The translations under genes and the position numbers were made by a program. A DNA stretch of 64,000 bases from Sodiomyces alkalinus F11. Its lineage: Eukaryota > Ascomycota > Sordariomycetes > Glomerellales > Plectosphaerellaceae. The stretch covers positions 930,001 through 994,000 of the forward strand of contig NW_021167081.1 in the NCBI RefSeq assembly GCF_003711515.1. The letters are read 5' to 3'. The notes under the pieces are model-generated. The model did no database searches and was not told the origin of the DNA. It was given only the letters and a program-made list of their open reading frames with translations. The number at the start of each line of letters is the position of its first letter. Position 1 is the first letter of the stretch. Positions 45,449 to 58,269 of the stretch are shown here, one piece after another.

Positions 45449-47251
45449 TCAAAAGACGCCGCCGCCAATGATGAAGATGCGCTCCTCTTCCCGCTTAGCC
45501 CACTGGAGAATCTTGTTGGTACCTTGCGTCACTGCCCCCCTGCTGACATTGGGTCCCGCGACGCAGAAGAACTCGAAGACGGGGGTAACCCAGGCGAGAC
45601 TCGTGGCTTCCTCGCTCGCCGCATGGAGAACCCGAATAGGCGAATGCTTGGCATGGACGGACGCGTGGAGCTGATGGTACAATGTCATGAGCCGCCGCCG
45701 AGCAACAGGGGCTTCGAACACGGGGTCGAGCGTGCTCATGCTGAACTGAACGTTGGCCCGTGACTTGTAAAGAAAATGGCTGATCTGGCTGCCCGGCGCA
45801 ATATCAGCTACAGCGGGACGGCCAGCTCGAGCTGCCGCTCTGATGAGGGCAAGACAGCCGTTTTTGGCGAGAGCAGAAGCCACAGCATCCCGCATTTGCT
45901 TGAGTTCAAAAAAGGACTCTTTGTCGGGACTAATGAGGACGATGGCGATCTCGTCCGACGTCGACTCCCCCTTGGCTGCCGCCGGGTCTGTCGCCTGCGC
46001 ACCGGAGACCCCGTCAAAGAAGCTGACGTACATGTACAGGTAGCCGCTGTTGTTGAAGGCGGGGAGACATAGAGGGATCCAGTTCTCGCCGCCGGCAGAG
46101 TTGACCCCGCCCGATTCGAAGAGCATGTTGAAGATGAGCTGCAGATCGCTCGGATGTAGCGAGTGCCGCCGGGGTCGGATGACGCTGACCAATTTGCCGC
46201 CGGCCACAATCATGCCGTAGAGCAGATTCGCCGTGCGTTGCTTTAGGAATGCGTTGTTGATGGCATGCCGCTGGGACTTGCGCAGTTTCAGGCATTCGAG
46301 AGCCCCCAGGAGGGCAGAGGGTGACCCTTTCGTGAAGCTATCTGCAAGGGACGACAACAATCTCTCCGTTCCTTGCAACGGCTTCCGCAGGTCGCTCGAC
46401 GGGCGATTGGCGAAGATGTTTCGCAGCGTTGGCAAGGTCAAGGTTGATAAGATTTGCATGTAGAGGGCATCTAGCTGGCCTCTCAACTGGGAGTCGCTCT
46501 CTCCGAGCCTGCTGATGGCCACGAAGTACAAAGGCCCCTCGGTTGATACGACAAACCTCGTATTTCCCGCCGTAAAGCCTGAGAGTGGGGTCCTGGCATC
46601 CTGATAAAAGGAAATAATGGTCTGGATGACGCCCATATAAGAGTTTATGAGGCTGACGTCGCCGTGACGGCTCCAGATTGGTTTCCCCGCTGACGAAAGA
46701 ATCATGTAATGTTTCAGCTTGGATTTCCAAAGCATTGCGCGGTCTTCGTCTTCAATCTCAGAATCTGATTCCGCCGGGATAGAATCGAATTCTTCGCTAA
46801 AGCCAAGAAGGGTGTCACTGGCGGATGTCCTTTGTAGAGCTTCAAACGGCAACACGGTTGCCGACTGGGACCGCAGCATATTCCAAGCCGGGCTTTTCCT
46901 GTTAAGATCACCGGTGAGCAGGCTTGCAATGTCGCCAGCTGGCCGCATTGTCGGTGCAAGAGTCATGACGCTCATAGAGTCCTCGGCATCAACGATATCC
47001 CGCCTCGGAGTGGCGGCGCCACTTGCCAGTGACGCCGGAACCAGCCCAGTTGCATCCTGGGCGCCGTCAGAGGCCGAAAAAGTACCCCGCGAGCCGTCTG
47101 GAAATGAAAGGGTTTGCACATCGAGAGGGGTAACAGCTGTGGTAGCTAGCTTCGATTCGATGGACGGGTTCTTGATGGCAGCGGGTCGCGGAGGTAAAGG
47201 GGGCACCCAGTCTTGGTCCCCTTCATGTGGCGAGACAACGCTGTTACTCAT
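45449..47251 (-). CDS. mon1: vacuolar fusion protein Mon1
   Basis: With Ccz1 it forms the Rab7 (Ypt7) guanine-nucleotide exchange factor on late endosomes and autophagosomes. Single exon of 600 residues. The first 170 residues are disordered and Ser/Pro-rich. The conserved part begins at about 175 with [20 protein letters not shown] (first longin domain), continues through the second longin region ([20 protein letters not shown], then [13 protein letters not shown]) and ends in the third with [19 protein letters not shown] and the tail [17 protein letters not shown]. No introns, no frame damage. It is divergent from dop1, another membrane-traffic gene, with 831 bases between the two start codons. 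Confidence 0.95.
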   Translation of the reverse strand: MSNSVVSPHEGDQDWVPPLPPRPAAIKNPSIESKLATTAVTPLDVQTLSFPDGSRGTFSASDGAQDATGLVPASLASGAATPRRDIVDAEDSMSVMTLAPTMRPAGDIASLLTGDLNRKSPAWNMLRSQSATVLPFEALQRTSASDTLLGFSEEFDSIPAESDSEIEDEDRAMLWKSKLKHYMILSSAGKPIWSRHGDVSLINSYMGVIQTIISFYQDARTPLSGFTAGNTRFVVSTEGPLYFVAISRLGESDSQLRGQLDALYMQILSTLTLPTLRNIFANRPSSDLRKPLQGTERLLSSLADSFTKGSPSALLGALECLKLRKSQRHAINNAFLKQRTANLLYGMIVAGGKLVSVIRPRRHSLHPSDLQLIFNMLFESGGVNSAGGENWIPLCLPAFNNSGYLYMYVSFFDGVSGAQATDPAAAKGESTSDEIAIVLISPDKESFFELKQMRDAVASALAKNGCLALIRAAARAGRPAVADIAPGSQISHFLYKSRANVQFSMSTLDPVFEAPVARRRLMTLYHQLHASVHAKHSPIRVLHAASEEATSLAWVTPVFEFFCVAGPNVSRGAVTQGTNKILQWAKREEERIFIIGGGVF

Positions 47252-48082
47252 GGTTACGATGTCTCGAGCTTATCGATTCAATATGAATTCCTCTTCATCT
47301 CAATAAGTGGCCGAGTTATATCACTCCTAGGCCCGTGCGAGTCGGAAAGAAGATGCCGCGCTCCTCTGCAAGTCGTAGCGAATATTGACGTTCCATACTG
47401 CTACAGCGGCCCTTCTCAGCTGCTCGGTGCCGGGGGAAGCACGAGAACTATCTGCAGGATAGAGAGAGCGAGGCACCTGTACTCAGTAGGAAGAGGCTCA
47501 GCGGGAGGCTTCCAGTCAAGGGGTTAAGAGCTGAACCCTGAACATTTGGTGAAAGGTGTTGGAGCAAGCAGAATGAGGCTTATTGAGGTGAGGTACCTTA
47601 GGTTTGACGAGCTGGGACAGGTACGTACCCATACAAAGGCCAAGAGAGCGTGACGTTTTACGCGAACCGGATCCGTACTTAGTAAGTACTCGGTACTCAA
47701 TACTCCGTCCAGCAAAGGGGTTAGAGCCCCGTCGAGTTACCTACCTGCGTACACGTAAGTAGGTGAGACGCAGGTAGCTCTATCCTCTTATCTCGAGGTA
47801 CCAGAGACTTTAATGGGTGCCCCACTCACCTATCTCCCCCAAGTAAACGTCCAGGCACGTCCCAATTTAGTAACAAAGCTACCGTGTCGCATCGTAGCCT
47901 CGTGCATACGAAACGTCTGGAGCAGCACATCTGCCTTGAATCGAACTGCTTCGTCGACGAGACGGCCTGGGCAGCATGCGATGGCAATAGTGCCTCTAAC
48001 TTGGACAAGTCGAAGTCGCATGTCGTCCAGTCTTACCATCACTCTTGGATAACCACCTTCACCACCACCCATTCCCTTGATC
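47252..48082. other. divergent promoter region, mon1 / dop1
   Basis: 831 bases shared as promoter by mon1 (minus) and dop1 (plus), with TACCTACC/GGTACC-type motifs near 47590-47800. No extra gene seen. Confidence 0.5.
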
Positions 48083-51000
48083 ATGGCTGAGCTTGGTTCC
48101 GGACGCCGTTCCGTGTCTCCAGAGAGCTCTGGGAGAGACTCGCCCATTTCTCGACAATGGAGGAATCAGCTAGGCTCCGAGGAACTGCCCGCCAACGACA
48201 AGGCATCGCGGAAATACGCAACCGGTGTCGAGAGAGCCCTCAGTCTCTTCGAAACAGCCCTGCAGGAATGGGCAGATTACATCTCTTTTCTTAATCGGTT
48301 ACTTCGGGTCCGTTACAAATACCTCGCCCGTCTCTGCCACGCCTTTGCGGCGGGGGAGTGCGAGAAAGCTTCTAACATTATTCTCTCCAGGCATTACAAG
48401 CTCGGCCGTCATCTACCAACTTTGTCCCCTCAAAAGCCCTTGTCGCAAAACGACTATCACAATGCCTCAATCCGGCATTGCCGTCTGGCGTACACCAGAA
48501 AGCCCTCGAAGTCTACAACTACGTCTTTTCCATAATAGGCACCGAAGGTCTCTCCCGTGATTTGCCTCTCTACTTACCTGGGCTGGCGTCGACTCTCTCC
48601 TTCGCCTCTCTCTCCGTTCGATCGCCCTATCTCGACCTTCTTGAGGGTTATTTTTTACCCTTAGACCCTCGCTCTCTCCGACCCGCCATGAAATCGATTG
48701 TTCTAGCTATACTGCCTGGCCTGGAGGACGAAACAAGCGAGGATTTTGATCGGACAATGAAGCTCATGGAGAGCTTCAAGGTGGCTATGCGACCACCCAA
48801 TAGCGAGGAGCTGGCGCCAACACATGCCACTGGTGACGACTTCTTTTGGCAATGCTTCTTCTTGGCCGCTATAACGAGTCACAGCCGGCGTGGTGGCGCA
48901 TTGGCATATCTGGTGAAGAACTTGCCCAAGCTGGGCGAGCCTCTCGTCCACACCTCGTCTACAGTTGATGGGACCAAGAATGGCGTTGAATCTGACCTCG
49001 CCGCGCAACTCGGACGGATCGTGACGTCCCCAGAACCTGGATTGTTACTCCGATGCTTCGCTGCCGGATTGGCCGACGAGCAGCTGCTGATCCAGAGAGG
49101 CTTCTTGGATCTTTTGGTCTCCCATCTCCCGTTACACTGCAAGGTGTTACAAAGCCGGGTCAAGTCCCGAGATTTAGAGCTCTTGCTAGGAGCCGCCGCA
49201 GGCGTTGTCATCAGAAGGGATATGAGTCTCAATCGGAGACTCTGGGCCTGGTTGCTGGGCCCTGACCCTTCCCCCGCGGATAACGAAGCCACCCTCGATT
49301 CAGTCACTTCGCCCACTTCCCCCGACACCCAACACGCCCTCTTCACGTCCAAAACCAACTACTTCGAAGAGTATGGGCTTCAGCCCTTGACCCGAGCATT
49401 GTTAGGCATCATACGTGTAGATGCGGAAACCAGCCCTGCCGAGAGGGCGCGGCCTTATAGGATCTGCTTGTCACTTATGGATCGCTGGGAAATTGGAGGT
49501 CTCGTCGTTCCCGAAGTGTTCCTTCCCATCGTGGATAGTGTCCGGCAGTACAAAACCCAGGCACCGCACATGAGCGACTTCAATGAGGTTTTCCGAAGTG
49601 CCAGCGTCTTTTTCGACGGAGCGGAGAGTGGCTTGATCTATGGCGAAATCATCAGTCTCCTTGCTCAGTCCATTGGTCCCGGCAGCCTCCCTTTTGAGGA
49701 ACGCCTGGACAAGCTAGACCTTGTCAATTTCATCCTAGGCAATTTCAACGTGAGAGAGGAAGAGATGGTTACCGTTCATGCTCCGCTTACTGCGCTGGGT
49801 GTACTTTGCATGCTAGAAGACGCCAAAGAGAAGCAGGAAAATCCAGACACGGCAACTGTCAATTTCCATGAGCTGGCCGAAAGAGGCCTGCGCATTGCTC
49901 TATCACTTCTAGAACTTGTTCCCGAAAGAGCGTTCCCATCAGCCTCGTCGGACAAGTCGCGAAGAACCATGGAGCCGGGTATCCTCCAGTCTTTGCCTGT
50001 AATGGAGATGCTGAAGCGCATCAGGACCTTTTACGTCCATGAGCAAGGGAACCTTGATTCAGCTGTCGCGCCATTCTCGCCAGTCGAAGTCGGTGAGCTT
50101 CTTGTGCAGAAGGCGGGTAAGCTTGTCTGTGAAGGGCTTGCCGACTCGGATACAGATCTAGGGACCAGAGGGAGGGTCCTAATGGCCTTGTTGGTGAAAG
50201 TCCCTTCCCACTATCAACTCGATACGGCCAGTGTGATAGATTGCCTGCGCGAGAGATTAGGCCGCGACTCGACTCTGTCTTTCCCCTCCTTCGCCTCTAT
50301 TCTCCACCTCTCCATCCATCTCTATTCTACGAAACGAGCATCCATCGCCGGCCTTTCAGAGCTTGTAGCTCCTCTTGTACACCATGCGTGGTCGTACCTC
50401 TCGGCGTCCGACCCCAAGTATCACGTCGAGACAGTTCGACTGTTGTGGCAGCTCCAATCATCCCTCACGCCGGAAAACCGCGATATTGAAGCAGCATTAT
50501 CAAGCCTCATAATTGCCGATGCCAAGGCGGCAGATGCTTCTCGGCCATCTGACTCTGGGCGACGCTTTTCCATTTTATGGCTTCACACGTTGCAAGACTC
50601 GCAACATGACCGAAGGGGATCTAGAACACCAACACTGGAGCGGTTTGCGCCTCCACGACTGTCAGGGGCAGAGCACTACGATGTTTTGCTAACACGGCCG
50701 CTCTTCTTGATGCTCGATGCGCTTCTTGACGAGCGAACTCATCTTTTCATGACAGTTAAGTCCTGGCTACACGGTCTCGTGGGTATCGACAAGTGAGTGA
50801 GAATTTTTTACTGCTCAACGGTAACTCAGACGGCTTGGTACCAAAGCTTCTAATCATTGCGATATGTGGCATATAGGCTATTCCTTATTGTCGTCGCCAA
50901 GTTCGCGGCGCTGCCTTTTCTAGCGTCAGTCAACGGGGACCAGGGCTCCGGGAATGAGACAGGCCAAGGGCAGAGCAATGAGGCACGCTTCTCTGAAGAT

Positions 51001-54000
51001 GACGACCTAGACCTCTGCCTGTACTACCTTCAATCCGTTGCCAACGTGCTCCGCTGGGGTCCCGATCCGGTCTGGGGGATTCTAGCCTCCACGACATTAT
51101 CCCCAGGTGCCGGATTTCCAGCGGTTGTCCGTATCGGTAAGAAGAGAAGCCCTCATTTCTAACTTACCCCATGACCATAGCTCTAATGTGTCTGCTTAGT
51201 TGGAAAAGAAAATGATGTCTCCTTGCAGGAGTTTTTCCTTCATGTTTGCCTGCGCTGCATTAGACGTTGCAGTGACGAGCAAGGGGACCAGCCAAGCGGC
51301 GATATCCTTCGGACCACCCGGCTCTATCGGTTTGCCCTGGCTCTGCTACACCGGATTCTATTAAACCCATATGCAGCTCCTCTTGCGAGCTTACGCCTGG
51401 AGGAGCTTCTCATCGATCGGCTCACTAAGTCGCTTGAGTGGCCCGACCCCTATATTCAGGTGCTTCTGCTGGACGTGGTGTTCGCCGCTCTAAGCATCCG
51501 AAATGTCGCGGCTCCAGAGTTACCCATCTCGCCTGTTTCTGACAGGAAGCCAAGTTTGGACCCGAAGAGGGGACCAAGGCATTCTACACAGTCCGACACC
51601 ATCCCACACGTCTCTTCGCCACCGCCGTCACTGCTTGACTGCATCAAGGCCGGGTTCAGTGCTACCAGTAGCCGGAGCGTTTTGGATAGTTGGGTCAGTT
51701 TCCTGACGGAGTGTTTGCCGCTCTACGCCGATACCATCTTCCAAGTCCTCATTCCTCTCGTCGAAACGCTCTGCAAACAAGTCTCGACCACCTTCGAAGC
51801 CTTGCAGTCTTTGTTCAGACACAAAGATGGCGGGCCTCAGAATGATTGCGGCGCGCCCGAGTCGACGCTCATCTCGCTTTTGAACGCGCTTGAGCAGGTT
51901 TTGGCAAAAGCGCACGAGCGACTCCTCGCTGAAGAGGCGAGAGTTCAGGTTGTGAAGAACCCGGAACAACACCAGGGATTCTTTGGCAACATGGTGTCCG
52001 GCGTCTTCTCCACAGACCCTCAGCAGTCTCGAAGTGCAACGGCCAACGACCGGCTCACGGTGCACCTAGCCTTCCAAGATGCAGTCCGCATTTGCTTCAC
52101 TATCTGGTCCTGGGGTCACGGGGCAGACATAAGGAGTCAAGATCCGGGCTCTACCCTCTCATTCAGCTACACCTCCCTTCGCATGAGGAACAGGGCAAGA
52201 CGGCTCCTAGAACATCTCTTCGCGGCGGAGACGCTCGAGTGTCTTGAGACGGTTGTTGGCATATGGCGCACTTCGATCGATAACTCTTTGCAGGCGCCGC
52301 AATCTGATGTCTTCAAACTCCTGCCGGCTTTGGACGGCTCGAGACCCAAACACACAATTCCGGCCATTTTCAACGCCATCTATAGTCGAACTAATCCTCA
52401 GGCTTTGGACCCGTCGAGACGGTCTACGCTCACGACCTCCCTACAAGACATCGACCTGGTCACATTTCTTGTAGAATACGCCAGGACGCTGGAGGACGAC
52501 GCCATGGACGAGATCTGGAGCGATTGTATAACTTTCTTGAGGGACATTTTAACGAACCCGTTCCCCCACCGACAGACACTCCCCAGCTTGCTGGAGTTTG
52601 CTGCCATGCTCGGAGAGAAAGTCGACAACACCAACTTTGGGGAGCAGCGCAAAATGCGGCGGGAGCTCGGCGTAAGTATTTCCGCCCTCGTTCACAGATG
52701 ACCGTTTTGCAGCGTTTTGCAGCTTTCTAACTGCGATCGCAGGATCTCTTCCTCCGTTTGTTGACGGCAATCTTCACGACCAAGCCGGTCTCATTCACAG
52801 ATCCGGTTCCCACCACGGAGAAGGGAGAGAAGTTGCGCGATACCAATGGCAAACCCTCCATGGGCACAGTGCACAATCCACTGGCGAGGGCAGAGGACGT
52901 CGTGGCCATCTTGGCTTCCATAGTGCCCAACCTCCCAAAGGTCTTGGTGGAGAATGATCGTGTCCTATCCGCAGCAAGCACAATATCCGCGAACGTGATC
53001 GGGCCGGCGTTCCGGGCGAAGGCATTCCCAGATACGGTCACCGACAGCACGTTAACGTTATTGCACGAGCTGTCAAGGTTACCCGGCAATCAGAAAACAT
53101 GGAAGAAGGACCTCGGAGACGCTTTTAACGACAGCAGGTTCTTCGGATCCGGCCTCTCGCTCGTCAGGAGCGATTGGCTGCCACTGTTGAGGCAGTGGAT
53201 TCAGAGCGACAAGGAGCGCATGCCGGAGATCCTGGGCCGCATCACGCCCCCGACAACGGCCGGTATCGTCTTTGGTGTTGGGGCGACGTCGGCGAGGCTC
53301 GACGCCGACCGGAAGACTCAACTCAATTTACGACGGATGGCAACTCTGGTTCTTGCTTCCACCGAGGACACTTTTGCTGGGGAGCTGCCCGTCATCTTGG
53401 AGAAAGTAGTAGAGCTTCTCGGTGCTACAGCTACCTCGTCACCCTCGTCTACAACTCGGGCCGACATCTTTATATTGGTCCGGGCGCTCGTCTTGAAGAC
53501 AAGCGCCATTCATTTGGCCATGATCTGGCCCGTCATAAACTCAGAGCTCCATGCCGCCATTTCGTCCGTTGTTTCCCCTGACCACAGCCCGGCCTCCGAG
53601 ACGTACAACAACACGTCCATCGTACAAGCATGCAAGCTGCTGGACTTGCTCGTATGCGTGGCGCCCGATGACTTCCAGCTACACGAGTGGCTATTCGTTA
53701 CCGACACGATTGACGCCGTCTACCGTGCGTCCAATTACCAACCTATCGCTCTCGTCGATGAGCTGTCCGAGGAGCTCGGCCAAGTGGCGGTCGTCTCGGC
53801 GCATCAGAGTGAAACCGTGGCGCCTTTGGGCGCGACCAGTTCGCACAGGCGACCCTTACTAGGTCCGGGAGGAATCAACGATGATGTTACCATTGATCGG
53901 AAAGACGAGCTGGTCGCCAAGATCCTTCGGCCCTTTTTCGGACAACTCAGCATTTTCGCATTCGAATCCACGTACGCGATGGTGCCGGTGGATTGGGAGT

Positions 54001-54062
54001 TTTGCATTCAGGAACTCATGAAGGATATTTTTGACGAGCGTACTGTTACCAAGGCGCTGTGA
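48083..54062 (+). CDS. dop1: Dopey-family protein Dop1 (DopA)
   Basis: Giant peripheral membrane protein that works with Mon2 and the flippase Neo1 at the Golgi/endosome; in Aspergillus the orthologue DopA affects multicellular development. Exons 48083-48307, 48391-50792, 50877-51136, 51200-52671 and 52743-54062 give 1892 residues, a usual size for this family. The N-terminal Dopey domain is seen from about residue 40 (KYATGVERALSLFETALQEW) to 330, with HQKALEVYNYVFSIIG and YLPGLASTLSFAS. The rest is leucine-rich helical repeat. All four joins keep frame. The first intron has the rarer donor GTCCGT; it is supported by the protein join NRLLR-ALQARPSS. Confidence 0.94.
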
Positions 54063-54274
54063 GCCATTTACTTACTGTAAGCAAAATGCGGGTTTATCCT
54101 CGGTGCCTATCGGCGAGGGGACGGCGGCATGCGATCCTTGGGGGGGAGTGGAGGGCATAGAGAGGCCGACATAAAACTTACTGTCCTCTTTCCCGCCAGT
54201 CCCTTCTTCATTTCTTCATAGGTTTCGGAGCCCGAAAGAAACAAAATATAATAATCAAAAATGAAAAAGGGGTA

Positions 54275-55179
54275 TCAATCTGCTTTCCCTGGAATGTATG
54301 CTACTAGGGCTTTGCTAGCGCCCTTCATACAATACTGCACTACTTCAATCTTCTCGTCGTCAGGAGCCAGTCTGGCAATCTGTCTCAGGTCGCTCGTCCT
54401 CGGCAGGTACAGTGCGTGATCCATTTTCCGACATGCCTCATGAAGTTGCTGGAGGTTGTAAGGCTCCATCAGACTCAGGTCGAAGACCTCGGCGGTGCGG
54501 TACCCAGGTCCACCCCAAGGAGGCGACGCGAAGATGACGGCGGAGGCCATATCAACGCGCAAATCCGGGTGGAGGCTCTCGGGGTCATTTTGCAGGCGGT
54601 CGAGATAGTCGAAGCAGCTGGCGTGGATCCAGGTGATCCGATCTCCCACCTCGTATATGGTGGCGTTGTTCTGGGCGCAGGCGAGGGTGGGGGCGTCTTT
54701 CTCGATGGAGATGATCTTGTCCCAGCGATCGGACAGCGCGAACGCGATCGTGTTGCCGCCTGCGCCGGCGAATAGATCGATGAGGACCTTTTTGGAGGGT
54801 TTGGGGCCTGACATGTCGTACGCTACCTGCCTGTGAGGGACATGTCAGAGCAAGGCTACGGAAAAGGGGAGGAGGTGTTAGGGCGGACTGAGCTTCGTCC
54901 ATCTTCTCGTTAGGGTAAACATGAAGTGACTAACATGGCGACCGGTTCAGGTGTGACACCAAACCAGGCATCATCAGTGAGGCAGATGCCATCGTCGTAG
55001 TATGAGAAGATTGAATAGCGCTGAGAGAAATATCTAGAAGAATTTGTTAGAAAAGGCGAATCCCCATGGAGAAGAGAAACGAAAGAGAAGGCTTACTTTT
55101 GGAGATCCCACGGAACTTCGGCCTTTGTTTGATAATGATGGCAGTCATCCGACAAAGGTAGAGTGGGAGCTGGATTCAT
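54275..55179 (-). CDS. tgs1: trimethylguanosine synthase Tgs1
   Basis: SAM-dependent RNA cap methyltransferase converting m7G to the m2,2,7G cap on snRNAs and snoRNAs. Minus-strand exons 55179-55097, 55033-54935 and 54830-54275 give 245 residues, close to the short fungal enzymes. Conserved features in order: KYFSQRYSIFSYYDDGICLT with DDAWFGVTPEPVA, the SAM-binding motif LIDLFAGAGGNTIAFA, and the catalytic SPPWGGPGY with the guanine-stacking Trp. Both upstream exons are small but rebuild the family pattern exactly, so the start at MNPAPTLPLSDD is well supported. Confidence 0.93.
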
Positions 55180-55794
55180 TCTGGTCCGGTGAGTTTTCCC
55201 ATCCATCACATCATTTATAAATTCGCTGTCTGTCATCGTGCCACTACCTGACAAGAGGCTGTGGTCCATTCAGAGCGAAGTCAACTGATTGGTGCATATA
55301 TTTGTGAGAGTCAAACTTCAGGTCTGTGTACAGCTAGAGTTTGACTCGTTACACATTCCGACTCCTTATGATAGGTACCTCACAGACACTGGAAGGGCAG
55401 AGCTGTACGAAGTACGAGTTGCAATTCAACCCCACAATGGAGCTCTGACCATCTCAGTCACCTAGAAAGAGTACACACAATAAAGTACCGATAATGTGTC
55501 TTCGCTCGATACGGTACCTGCCATGTAAGTACATGCCTTGTACTCGAGACGAAACGTGAATGCCAGCTTGACAGCAACGCTTCCATGCTCTGAAGATCTA
55601 ACCGGAACACCAACTAAGTCCCCATCTCCGTTGTGCTAGCAACTTGCTGTCCTTTCTGTTGTCGCTACCTGACCCTTACCGAAGCGAAGCTCTCAACAGC
55701 TCGCACGACACCCACTCTTCGAAGAAACCGGGCATCTTCTTCTCCTGCCGAAGCGACCATTCCCAAGCGCAGCAACGGACGATACCACGACACC
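55180..55794. other. divergent promoter region, tgs1 / grh1
   Basis: 615 bases between divergent genes; GGTACC motifs near 55375 and 55514. No gene seen. The grh1 frame is open upstream of its Met, but that part reads as leader. Confidence 0.5.
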
Positions 55795-56943
55795 ATGTTC
55801 AATGCCCTGAACCGGTTCATGTCCCGCCTGGACGGCGAGCAACCAACACAGAGAAACAGTGGCGGATCTTTCGGTTTCCAGGTGCTTAGAAACACAAATC
55901 TCGAGCTCCAGATAGAACCCTGGTTCGATTTCATCATCGGCATCAATGGGAGGCCCATAGTATGATCATCCCTTCCCCCTCCCCTAGCTTCGACATACGC
56001 CTTCCGCCTGTTCGTTCTGTCCCTTTCGCTCGACTAACCGTGACAACCCCCATAGGATAACCCCAACAGTGGACTTTTTGCCCAAGAGATCCGCAACTGT
56101 GCAGGCGGTACCGTATCCCTCGCCCTCTGGAGCGCAAAAGGCCAGCGGACCCGCGAGCTGCATGTCCCCGTACCCGCCGAAACGGCCTCGCTCGGTCTCA
56201 GTCTACAGTGGACCCCCCTCGCCGCCGCCGCCAACATCTGGCATGTGCTCGACGTTGCTCCCAACTCCCCCGCCGACGCCGCCGGCCTGCTTCCCTACAG
56301 CGACTACATCCTCGCAAGCCCCGAAGGCGTGTTGCACGGCGAGAGCGGCCTAAGCGAGCTGGTCGACGATTACATCGGCAGACCCTTGCGGTTGTACGTC
56401 TACAACAACGAGTACAATGTCACAAGAGAGGTCGTCATCCAGCCGAGCAGGGAGTGGGGCGGCGAAGGAGCGTTGGGATGCGTGTTGGGCTACGGGGCGC
56501 TCCATCGGTTGCCCGCGCCGTTGAATGAGCCCGTGTCGGCGCCGGGCGAGACCTTGTTTGACGGGGAGAAAGTTGCGGCGGTACCACCATATGCTGAGGG
56601 AACGGGCGCGGCACCGCCTCCTCCGACCGAAGCCGGCCCGGACACCTTCGCTCCCGCTGCCGCTGCCGCCGCCGCTGCGCCACCATCGGCCGACCTGCTC
56701 GTCCCCGCACAGATGGTTGCAGCGGTGCCGATGAGCGCGCCGACGAGGAGTAAGAAGAAGGGACACAATCCGAACAAGGCGTTGATGGACGACTACTTCA
56801 AAGAGGGAGAGCAGAAAAGTCGGGAATTGGACAATGCGCCTACTGGGAAAGGGGCTACTGTGGCGCCTCCTCCACGGTCGGGAGGGCCCCCGAGGGCCGC
56901 ATCAGCGGCTTCCACGACAGAACAGCCGTCGCTCGAGCAATGA
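55795..56943 (+). CDS. grh1: GRASP-family Golgi protein Grh1
   Basis: Golgi reassembly stacking protein homologue, acting at ER exit sites, early Golgi and unconventional secretion. Exons 55795-55959 and 56056-56943 give 350 residues. Two PDZ-like GRASP domains: the first starts GGSFGFQVLRNTNLELQIEP with WFDFIIGINGRPI at the intron, and the second contains IWHVLDVAPNSPADAAGLLP and DYIGRPLRLYVYNNEYN. The C-terminal 130 residues are Pro/Ala-rich and disordered. Like other fungal members it lacks the N-terminal Gly for myristoylation and starts MFNALNRFMSRL, a likely amphipathic helix. Confidence 0.94.
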
Positions 56944-57131
56944 GGGAAGAAGACTGCTTCGTCTTTTCCATAATCGAACTGTCCTTCTAGATGGGCCAGC
57001 GCGTGATTTATGTGTTATTATGTAGCGACCTAGACCTGTCCAGAGCCAAGGCGATGGCCTCGGGTGTCTTATTCTCCTTATTCTCGCCCCCCCTGTACCG
57101 TGTGACATCCGCGCCGGCCTTTTTTGCCCTC

Positions 57132-57774
57132 CTAGTTGATAAAGTTGATGCAAAAAAAGTGCAGGATCAAGCTGCACACAACATAGTCGGCAAAGGCCCT
57201 TTTGTCTGGTTGTTAGCAGGTGGAGGGAGTCTCGGCAATAGCTCTCAATTGTATTCTCACCTCTCTTGTGACACCGACGGAAAGTCCGCCTTGTTCGCTT
57301 CTGTGGTTTGTATCCGTAGTGAGGCTAGAAAAAGTGTCAGCGTTTGCGTACAAGATAAGGAGTGTTCCACCTCCTCTTACCCGTCAACACGAACTGGCCA
57401 ACAGTGGCACCAAAGCCAGAGAGGAAGGAGTTGAAGGGCTAGAGTCAGTGGCTTCGAGTTAGTTTTCCTGTCCATGTTTCACTGTCCATTGGCGAGCAGG
57501 CAAACTGTTTTGCGAAACGTACATAGTTTCCACCCAGGATGCAGTAGAGGAATTGGACACCACCGGCCAGGACTAGGAACGCCATGAAGACGTCAATGAG
57601 TTTGGTTCGCTGCGGCGTCTGGCTCTGATAGTAGTTGTAGACGCTCATGATGACTTGATCCCAGCTCTGCGCCCCGGAGGACGGCTTGACGGTGATCTTG
57701 CTGGGCGTGGAAGCAACTGCTGGTGCTGTCGCTGCAGTGGGCGTGCCCTCGCGTGCGATGCGCTTCGGCGCCAT
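57132..57774 (-). CDS. ost2: oligosaccharyltransferase subunit Ost2 (DAD1)
   Basis: Small membrane subunit of the ER N-glycosylation enzyme. Minus-strand exons 57774-57523, 57438-57381, 57324-57261 and 57198-57132 give 146 residues. After a Thr/Pro/Ala-rich cytosolic tail come the DAD1 blocks: YYQSQTPQRTKLIDVFMAFL, QFLYCILGGNYPFNSFLSGF, VGQFVLTASLRIQTTEANK and the C-terminal DYVVCSLILHFFCINFIN. Three membrane segments, as expected. Exons 2-4 are too short for simple frame scans, but each join restores the family sequence exactly. Confidence 0.95.
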
Positions 57775-58269
57775 GGTGTGTGGTTTGATTGACCGGTTCG
57801 TAGAGACAAATACACTGAGGACGGTGGAGATATTTAGGTCGGGGCGAGAAGAACGACCGAGGTCTAGCGCAGGATGGTTTGTTTGTTCGTGTGAAGCTCA
57901 AGGAGCTTCTCTGCTTCGAATATTCGTAATATCCCAGTCGACGAGCTGAGGTGTATGGAGGTACGTACCAAGGTACACAAGGACACGGAAGCGACAAGCA
58001 AAGTCTTGATTGGTGACAGGAGATGTATGATTAGTCACAATGCGGATGAGGTCATCCAATGCCCCAAGCGGCAGGACGATGCTTCCCCGTGAATCCCTCT
58101 GAGCTTAGTTAGAGCTACGTGGATAGAACAAGTTAGAAACTCTCGCGGACATCATCTGGCTTCTTTATTTTTGTCTTCTTTTCACATCCAACGCTTAAAA
58201 GAAGATCCAATTTGCAACTTAGAAATTTGACCATAAGCACGCAAGGCAAGGTCCACCGCAGCATTCGAC
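57775..58269. other. divergent promoter region, ost2 / TMEM14 gene
   Basis: 495 bases between divergent genes; no further gene seen. Confidence 0.5.

Noticed and set aside
55633..55794. 54-residue N-terminal extension of Grh1
   Set aside because: Sequence is Thr/Arg-rich leader-like; the family starts at MFNALNRFMSRL.
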